From Rhizophagus sp. LPA8_4_AMF (Eukaryota; Glomeromycota; Glomeromycetes; Glomerales; Glomeraceae), in assembly GCA_021464525.1 (NCBI GenBank), contig JADRCO010000820.1, forward strand, positions 1 to 26,016: a stretch of 26,016 nt of DNA. The letters run 5' to 3'. Numbering within the stretch: the stretch's first letter is position 1; each line of letters starts with the position of its first letter. Made by a program: the position numbers and the translations under genes. Shown one piece after another: positions 19,510 to 26,016 of this stretch. Below the pieces are notes generated by a model. It did no database searches, was not told the origin of the DNA, and saw nothing but the letters and a program-made list of their open reading frames with translations.

Positions 19510-19554
19510 TTGAAACGTGAAAACCCCTTGCTTTTAAATTACATTACGTTTCAA
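19510..19554 (+). repeat. Hairpin downstream of the 19043 relic, mirror of 7756-7797
   Basis: Perfect inverted arms TTGAAACGT (19510-19518) and ACGTTTCAA (19546-19554) with an ACCCC-containing loop. Same arms, similar loop and same orientation relative to the gene as the hairpin beyond the 7890 gene. This extends the duplication past the coding region. It lies about 209 bases after the relic's end, against 93 in the other copy. Confidence 0.5.
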
Positions 19555-20072
19555 AACTGAGTACTCTCAAGCAAATAATTTTGTTATAAAAGAATGTGAA
19601 ATATCGTATTATATTAAAATTTTTTTTGCATGTGATGATCCGTTGAATTATATTAAATAATTATTTTAGGATACAATAAATAGATTTTATTTGACAAAGA
19701 AGCATGCAGCAGCTGCATATTATTGTGTATTATATACATTTTTATATTGATTTAGGTATTATAATATGTAAGAAATTTCTAACTGCGTGAAGTTTTATAA
19801 CGAATAAAATTACTTTTTTCTTACATCATCTTGAAAAGATAATTCAAGTCGTTTCAATTCAATACTCTTTAGAATTATCTCCCCCCTCTTTTGATTTTTG
19901 AAAGTTTTTTTTTGAATACATAGTTTATTAGGCCGCCAAATTATACTAATTTGGGGATCGTCTAAAGCGGGGAAATTACCAGAATTACGAAAATTTTTTG
20001 CTGGAATTACGGTCTTAAGAAGTAATCATGTGACAATAAGTGCTGTGATAAATAGGATTTTCGCATAGCGAA
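19555..20072. other. Gene-free stretch before the LINE
   Basis: AT-rich with no gene. GCATGTGATGAT near 19628-19639 may be the last trace of similarity to the region downstream of the 7890 gene (CATGCATCACATT there). A possible GAATTACGGTC...CATGTGAC piece at 19993-20034 resembles the fold-back family. Confidence 0.35.
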
Positions 20073-20088
20073 AAAATTCCTGTCCTCT

Positions 20089-21011
20089 GATAACCACTTA
20101 TATCACCAGGATTTACTCGATATTAAACAAGCCACGGCAGAATCGTTAATCGATTGGCATACTTCATCACTATGGTTTAACCACAACGCTCACTCTTCTG
20201 GCACTTCCCAAGCCCATTTAAAAGATTTCGCCTGGAAAATCAAGACATCAACGAATTCACTCCTGACACTTGATATTCTCAATCGTCGTTATCCCTTATT
20301 AATTAAGGACCGTACTAACTGCCTATTGTGCAACGAAGTCACCGAAAGCAATTTACATTTTCGGACTTGCCCTGTACTTTATCCATATTCGAGATAGCTT
20401 CAAACTTTTAGCGACTACGCTCGAAACACTTTTGACTGAACATGGGGACCAATTAACTTGGTCTATCAAGGATACGATTCGTTTTTCACCAATTTTCTCT
20501 TGGACCTACCGCCCGAATCATGATCTTGGGTCGCTTCCTATTGAGGCACTTTTGTTACTAAAATCTTATGTTCCGATATCACTTTTCCGCATTGTTCGGA
20601 TGCATTTCTCTCGTCAGCGCTTAGCCACCAATACATTACTGGTCTTCATGCATTCGTGCTTACGTGAATTCAAATTAGCGTTATGGAAGCTACGTTCCAT
20701 TCGTTGGAAACAATGGAAAGCAGATAATTCTATTACTAAGACAGACTTCCAAACGACATCAACGTCCTCGTACTCAAGATAACCATAGTTTGGCTTTGCC
20801 TGCTTTACGACGTCACCGGTCACGTAGGGATTACGTTTATACGAATCCGTTTAATGATTTTCGAAATTTCAAAACATCTTTAGATTATCTTTTTATTTTA
20901 TATACATCTTCTAATTTTTTACATAGTGGTCCGTTTTATAATCATTTATATAGTTTCAATATAGATCATAGAACTAGTCTTCCTGCACGTTTTGTGCCAT
21001 TTTATGTATAA
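20089..21011 (+). pseudogene. LINE ORF C-terminus with RVT zinc-binding domain, broken
   Basis: The frame is open from the truncation point to TAG at 20395-20397 (102 codons). It carries LNRRYPLLIKDRTN followed by a C-x2-C-x8-H-x3-C cluster (Cys codons at 20320, 20329 and 20368, His at 20356), the pattern of the zinc-binding region found after LINE and retrotransposon reverse transcriptases (zf-RVT). The reading continues in the next frame as IRDSFKLLATTLETLL to the stop at 20780-20782. It shifts again between about 20740 and 20763 to a last part ending ARFVPFYV at 21009-21011. So two frameshifts separate three consistent pieces. The middle part is rich in Trp, Arg and Lys (LRSIRWKQWK). The relic is inactive as protein. 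A minus-strand frame at 20614-20823 is only its shadow. Confidence 0.82.
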
Positions 21012-21127
21012 TTACCTACCACTTGGTTTTAACACCATGATTGTTCTTTTACCTAGTCTGATGTACTAGTGTCTCCTCTTATTTTTTCTTTTTTAGGGTT
21101 TTATTTTTTCTTTTTGGTGTGTACACT

Positions 21128-21204
21128 GACGCTCATCGGACGGGGTGTTTGTCAGGTCCAGGATTAGACCAAGTGAGGACCCGGTGTTGCTGGGTGAAAG
21201 CGTC
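21128..21204 (+). other. Possible cloverleaf-like fold in the LINE 3' UTR
   Basis: Outer stem GACGCT (21128-21133) with AGCGTC (21199-21204). Inside are a GGTC/GACC hairpin (21155-21158 with 21167-21170) and an ACCC/GGGT hairpin (21179-21182 with 21192-21195). Many LINEs need a 3'-end RNA structure for recognition by their reverse transcriptase, so this may be that element. The stems are short (4-6 bp), so the fold is tentative. Confidence 0.4.
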
Positions 21205-21307
21205 TTAGTTGGAAACTTTTTCTTTTTTTTTTAAATCTGTATTAGTTTCTTTCTGTACCCCTCTTCCTTTTACATAAAATAAATAAATAAATAAAATTCC
21301 TGTCCTC

Positions 21308-23675
21308 AGAATTACTTAGCAAAAATAAAAGACGGTGCATGACGCCATGTAACAAAATATTTTTACTGGGATCCTTTAATTAGGCTATGATTCTTTAATA
21401 TTCAAAGAAATAAATTCATTTGGCCAAAATTAAGATAATTACTTACCCAGGGTTATCCTTACCAGTCACAATTGTACAATAATGCATATTTTCGTTAAGA
21501 GCTCCTGCAAAATATTTTTTTCGCGACGAACGAATACCTATAACCTATTCTTGTGCTACCTTCGACAGATACCCGATAAAAAATAAAAATACTGAATTTA
21601 GAGTCGGTGCAATAAACTTTAATGAAGGTAATAAGCAATTATGCGCTAAAGTTTATTTTTAATTACAAGTTGTCTGAATTCTTATTTCAATATTAGAATT
21701 ATTAAGGACAATATAGTTGACTGATATTTATCTGAATTACACGAAAAATCTTTAATTTTCATGACATTATTGAAATGCTAAAATATGTCATGATATAATG
21801 TAGGAATTAAGTACACTTCTGATAACGAGGTCTATCTCTTTGCCAAGTAGCTTCCATTTTGAAATTAGAATGACCTGGTTTAAATTTACTGGCCAAAATT
21901 ACAAATCAGCGACCCTAGCAAGGCTAGCATCACCATGAAAAAAAAGGTAGCCGGATTTGTTTCTGGGTTACACGTGATCTATGCACATGATCCGGAAGAT
22001 TATTTTCGGTAATTAAACTACGATCGCGAAATGTATCATCGGCAAAATAAATGTATAATACTATTAAGGTATTACTATGTTTTATTAATAAATTGCTTTG
22101 TCAATATTATAGTTGTTGACTTTCTTTAAGTAGATTTTGTTCTTAATTATTTTGATACTTTACAAATACAATTAAACATGCTACAATGCTATCCAAATCT
22201 CTCCAAGTTCTTGATGTAGTTCAACGATTTTTTAGCGCTCTAATATCATTATATCATTCATCTTTCCAATAATTTAAGATAGCCAACCTTACCTTGCTTT
22301 TTTCATTATCACTTAACAAGGATTTGACAGCAGATTTGATCTAATAAGAATAGTATATAATATATTAATATAAAGTAACTTTTTATATCGACTGTACATT
22401 TATTTTCTTCTTGACCTCAGCTATTTACTTGTGCGATTATAATTTTATTTGTATTCTAAGTTTCACTTAGAGAGGCTCAATCTTTTTACTCGCTTATCTC
22501 TAAACCTTTGATTTGGCTGATTAATGACAAATGGTAACAAATTTAAAGGTTGAAGACAGTAATCTATCAAAAAAAATGTATAGCCATAAAAAATTTTGAA
22601 AAAATTCCAGCAATAACTTTCCATCGTCTTTTTTTTTATGATTATGGGATTTGTTAAGTTTTATTGTTCCATGCAGCAATTGCAGCATGATATATCTGGA
22701 TTAAGTTTTTTTTGCACAAGAAAAACGGGACGATAAAAACGGGCAATCAAGCTTTTTATATGTTTTTAGAAAAGCGTCAATGGAGTGAAAAAAAATTAAA
22801 TTAGTTAAATAATCGGCGTAATTTAATCATGTAAAGCCTTTCTTCTAAATAATTAAGAAGAGTTAAGGGGTTAATATTAAAACAAAGTTCATTCAGGAAA
22901 CGTAATTAACAAAATAGAATTTTGCACAACTATATATGGCGTCGAGTAATCGTTTCACATTCGTTATATTATGTAATACTATGACTACCTCGTTAGATTT
23001 TTGCATAACTTTATACTACCGCATTCCATCGTAACGTAATTTTTCAGATTTAAAACGATAGTACTTTACTTAATTTTTTTGTTTTTCATGTACCAAATGA
23101 AAAATGGTTTTAAACACATTGCACATTTTAACTTTTTTGTCTTTATTACTGTGGCTCTAAATTGCAAAAGCATTTATATAAAATATTTTATTACTACGTT
23201 ACTTAGCTTTTGTTTGCTTATTTATTAATTTATTAATTTGTTTTTTTTACAAGTATTACGTTAATTGATGGTTGCCCGGAATAGGATACAGTAAATATAT
23301 TTTTCAATTATTTTCGCACTCGCTAAAATCGGGATTATCAAGTGATTTGTTCATCATTATGTTACGGTATTTTTACGCATAATTCTTCCTTTTCTACTTT
23401 TCAAACCATACTTAAATATTAAGTAGTGTCAGATCTGAATATTTTGCCATAAAAATTCATATTATGCGTTCTAATTCGCCGTGAGGATATACTTATATTA
23501 AGCTGAAAATAATATTCGCTGCTTCTTAAATTTGAAGAAGAATAAAATATTACTTGTAAGTTAATTCACAATAACATAACACTGGCAAGCAGTATTTCAT
23601 TCAGAAACCTGACGTTTGATTATTTAGTACCCATATTTATCATGGTTTTATCTATTATGTATCAAATGGGTTTAT
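21308..23675. other. Gene-free stretch, 2.4 kb
   Basis: No supportable gene. GGCCAAAATTA pieces of the fold-back family lie at about 21422 and 21892, the second followed at 21971 by CACGTGATC. GATCCTTTAAT at 21369 and GATCCGGAAG at 21990 could be further decayed transposon parts. The rest is AT-rich with random short frames. Confidence 0.45.
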
Positions 23676-24350
23676 CACAAAATCCGATAACCATATTAAT
23701 ATCAACCCAGAATCCTATAGTCATAAATCTTGACAGTTAAAAATCTTGACAGTCAAAATCCCGAAGTTTTTTTTTAAAAATTATAAATTTTCCAAATAAG
23801 CGTATAATTTTAAAAAATGCTGTGGCGCAGTAACGGATCTTAAAATATAATTTAAATTATTATGGGTATTGCTAAATATCACCGGTAGTGACAGTCATCA
23901 GTGGTTGAAATTATAATGTAATGCCGGCCAATGAATTATTAGATTTTTAATTCTGGCCAAAAGTACATCATAATGTTAGTATGGTGACCATCACCACCGG
24001 TTAACTTTAGCAAATTTCTTTTATTAATACTAATGTAGATTTGTTTGCAATTTATTAATATTACCTAAGTTAAATTATTTGTAAAGTTATTAAATAATTT
24101 AACTAACGTTACTATATTATTAATGAAAATTAAAATGAAATTTTTTTCTTATTTTAATTTAAAGGACTAAAATTAAAAACAATTGCATTAAAAATTAACT
24201 AATCTCAAATTCATCCGATTGAATCTTAGTCAGGATTTAGGCTGTCAAGATTTTAGATTATCGGGATTCTGTGACTGTCAGGATTTGATTCAATCGGGAT
24301 TGGGATTTGATGTCGGGATTATAGACTGTCGATTATGGTTGTCAGGATTT
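23676..24350. mobile_element. Palindromic element with AATCYYGACAGT-type motif arrays
   Basis: The left arm (23676-23765) carries AATCC or AATCTTGACAGT units about every 15-20 bases. The right arm (about 24207-24350) carries the same units on the opposite strand, for example GACTGTCAGGATTT, TCGGGATT, GTCGGGATT and GTTGTCAGGATTTT, at least eight times. ATCCGATAACCAT on the left and the inverted CATAATCGACAG region on the right correspond loosely. This layout of two inverted arrays of short motifs fits a non-autonomous DNA transposon with subterminal transposase sites. No family can be named and the exact ends are uncertain. A minus-sense or plus-sense product is unlikely: the 66-codon plus frame at 24219-24419 is a by-product of the repeats. 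Confidence 0.55.
23880..24001. mobile_element. Small nested MITE with ACCGGTRGTGA ends
   Basis: The left end CACCGGTAGTGACAGTCATC and the right end, read inverted, AACCGGTGGTGATGGTCACC are similar. Inner ATTATAATGTA...GGCCA and its inverted ATTATGATGTA...GGCCA also match. It has about 122 bases, no frame, and lies between the two arms of the larger element, so it probably inserted later. The same end motif stands alone at 15013-15033. Confidence 0.5.
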
Positions 24351-25056
24351 TTTGATTCAAATTGTTTAAAGAATTTTTTTGTAGTTCAGTTCTTTATAAA
24401 TTACTACAGTAAAAATTAAAACAAGGTTACTTGAATGAATGAGAAAGAGAAAAATGAGGATTACCATTCCAATATTAGTACTTACAAAGCTTCATGTTGG
24501 CAAAAAAAACGCGTTTAAGATCTTAGATTGTCGGTATTAACTAATAAATTCCTAAATAATAAATATGCTCGTTTATATGTTTATGCGAACTGAATAGCAA
24601 CGTAGCAGAATTATTCTTTATATTTGATAGAAGTAATTTTCATTGATCTATGATGAAAGAATGTATTACGTATCAGCTTATTTTGAAAATCATTTATCAC
24701 AATTTTTTTTTCTTTGATAAGATGATAAATGCTTTATTTAGGTTACAAAAAAGGATGTTTCTAAATTAAATGATACCAGATGACCAATTTTAAAACGTAA
24801 ATATGATGCATTTAAATATAATAACAAATTGTTCATATAAAACCTGATAGAGCAAGTATAGTTCAGCTCCTTTACAGAGGTGCATTATCTAAATTCTTTA
24901 TAAAAAACTAAGACAAATGCTTTTTTATAAACCGGTAAATTTGATCATTATTAGTAAGAATGTTAGGTTGATGCAGTTTGTATTTTGTAATACGTTTATC
25001 TTATGATATAAATCTGCTTTGACATTTCGATTGCTTTTACCAGGATTTATGCTCGA
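24351..25056. other. Gene-free stretch
   Basis: AT-rich, no supportable gene, no repeat ends recognised. Confidence 0.5.
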
Positions 25057-25269
25057 TTAAATGAATTTTCGCAATAAAAAAGCTGATGGAAAAGCGTCAA
25101 ACCACCTAATTCCACCCACACTAAGTATGTGATATCCAGATCTTACCATGATGTTGCTCTGCCCATGGTATGGCCCCATCCTAAATACTGCATCCACATA
25201 TTCTGTGCCAGATCTTTGATCGATGAACTTAGTTTCTATCAAACAAGAAACCCTCATAGTAATTGACAT
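25057..25269 (-). CDS. Doubtful short frame in a GC-richer island
   Basis: A 70-codon frame (ATG at 25269, stop at 25057) that fills an island clearly richer in G and C than the DNA around it. The translation has a balanced, protein-like composition (for example TEYVDAVFRMGPYHG, HILSVGGIRWFDAF), unlike the Lys/Asn/Phe/Ile-rich chance frames elsewhere. I do not recognise a family. It could be a small gene, one exon, or a scrap of an old transposon or host gene. The plus strand is also open for about 50 codons in the same island, which weakens the case. Confidence 0.22.
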   Translation of the reverse strand: MSITMRVSCLIETKFIDQRSGTEYVDAVFRMGPYHGQSNIMVRSGYHILSVGGIRWFDAFPSAFLLRKFI

Positions 25270-25732
25270 TTTTTTTATTAAAAAAAGTTCTTTTGCATAA
25301 GTTTTTCTTTTATTTGAAAATAAATTGCTAGCAGAAATTTTTTAGTTTATTATAATATAACTCGGTCAAAATTTTATTATTGTCTTCATTTTTAGACTAG
25401 TCAATTATCTTATTTTTATATTTCCCTTTTCTTTCATCATTTTAAAACTTCTACTAAGTTAAAATGAGATAAAAATTATTTTTTTTTAAGAATAATCATA
25501 TTTTTCAATTGAAATTTTCTTTTATTGTTTTTTTTCAAAATGAGAATTATCTATTACAATTATTTTATTAGTAACTGTATATATTATTAAACAAAAAAAA
25601 TAACTGAATTTTTTGATGAAAAACCAACAAATTTGATTTACAAAAAAATTCAGATCAAAAATGGAAAGTAATTTCCATTTCTAATGAAAAAAAATTAAAA
25701 AACGTTAGCTTCACCCATTCTAACAATATACA
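25270..25732. other. Gene-free AT-rich stretch
   Basis: Long T and A runs, no gene, no repeat recognised. Confidence 0.5.
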
Positions 25733-25871
25733 CAGTGAAATTCGATATAATGGAACCATCCGTTCCAGTAAAAATATCTGGTATATCGAGACTTCCGACA
25801 TGTCAAAAAATTTTGATATACCAGATTTTATATATAAATCACATGAAATTCCGTTATATCAAGTTTTTATT
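25733..25871. mobile_element. Pogo/Tigger-like palindromic MITE
   Basis: The left arm starts CAGTGAAATTCGATATAATG followed by GAAC. The right arm, read inverted, contains ACTTGATATAACGGAA, the same motif. The arms meet at a perfect 12-bp inverted repeat ATCTGGTATATC (25776-25787) and GATATACCAGAT (25815-25826). A second small hairpin, TGGAAC/GTTCCA, lies at 25751-25767. CAGT plus TCGATATAAYGGAA is the style of pogo/Tigger termini. The outermost right end is diverged and no clear TA duplication is seen. Frames across it are chance. Confidence 0.55.
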
Positions 25872-26016
25872 TGTGCGACATGTGCGACGAACATTGAAAA
25901 TTTAGATTATTTTTATTTAAAACACTATTTGAGAAATTTTATACACGAAATTTACCAAAACTTAAAAAAATTTTGCTTTTTCTTACTATCTGAAATAATT
26001 TTTTTATAAAAAAAAA
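25872..26016. other. Right edge, nothing recognised
   Basis: AT-rich DNA ending in a T/A run at the window edge. Confidence 0.4.

Larger units (their letters stand above)
20088..21292 (+). mobile_element. 5'-truncated non-LTR retrotransposon (LINE)
   Basis: A 1.2-kb 3' fragment bounded by a target-site duplication, ending in an (AAAT)n tail at 21277-21292. It keeps the C-terminus of the reverse-transcriptase polyprotein with its zinc-binding domain, about 280 bases of 3' UTR and a structured segment at 21128-21204. The endonuclease and catalytic RT domains are absent, as expected from incomplete target-primed reverse transcription. GC content is visibly higher than in the surrounding DNA. 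The style of the coding remnant matches LINEs I associate with Glomeromycotina genomes; I cannot name the clade. Confidence 0.85.
20073..21307. repeat. Target-site duplication of the LINE insertion
   Basis: AAAATTCCTGTCCTC occurs at 20073-20087 and again at 21293-21307, immediately after the A-rich tail. Up to four leading A bases are ambiguous with the tail, so the duplication is 11-15 bases. Its two copies are identical, which suggests a young insertion. Confidence 0.85.

Noticed and set aside
20385-20397. Programmed frameshifting in the LINE
   Set aside because: No slippery heptamer with a downstream structure is evident, and a second shift lies further on; decay explains both.
20614-20823. 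69-codon minus frame within the LINE
   Set aside because: Antisense shadow of the LINE coding remnant.
24219-24419. 66-codon plus frame rich in Gly, Cys and Asp
   Set aside because: Produced by the TCGGGATT/GTCAGGATT repeat array, not a gene.

Overview
The window is strongly AT-rich eukaryotic DNA. Genes are sparse and intronless as far as I can see. Intergenic stretches are long and carry many short palindromic transposon relics plus one truncated LINE. Composition, codon use and the style of the LINE C-terminus suggest an arbuscular mycorrhizal fungus (Glomeromycotina, Rhizophagus-like). This is inferred from sequence character; no marker gene is present to prove it.

The main content is one family of small proteins that I do not recognise. 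There are four open copies: 1063-1692 (+, 209 aa, diverged), 7890-8396 (-, 168 aa), 10323-10760 (+, 145 aa) and 16696-17163 (-, 155 aa). There are also two relics: a decayed copy at 19043-19301 (+) and a scrambled scrap at 1845-1915 (-). The shared core has an FFYNPP motif, two similar half-repeats ending in YxITC, a FLNKKIYGIEL-like strand and a YLTFS...NLEFHLKEYL end. The 7890 and 19043 copies form one subtype (B). The 10323 and 16696 copies form another (A). Their order and strands, B(-) A(+) ... A(-) B(+), are those of an inverted duplication of a divergent gene pair, centred near 13.7 kb.

Layout: 1-2.6 kb holds the diverged family member and the scrap. 2633-2859 is a MULE-like short element with a 10-bp target duplication. 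2.9-7.9 kb has no gene. 7.9-10.8 kb is the first B/A pair. 10.8-16.7 kb is a spacer with five short DNA-transposon relics, one of them a fold-back inside another. 16.7-19.3 kb is the mirror A/B pair, with a 23-bp tandem array and a perfect 25-bp palindrome between its genes. 20088-21292 is a 5'-truncated LINE with a clear target-site duplication. 21.3-26 kb has no convincing gene. It carries a long palindromic element full of AATCYYGACAGT-type motifs with a smaller element inside it, and a pogo-like MITE near the right edge.

No tRNA, rRNA, CRISPR array or LTR element was seen. Nothing shows the genes forming a pathway: they are dispersed single-gene units, each with its own TATA-like box 74-99 bp upstream of the ATG.
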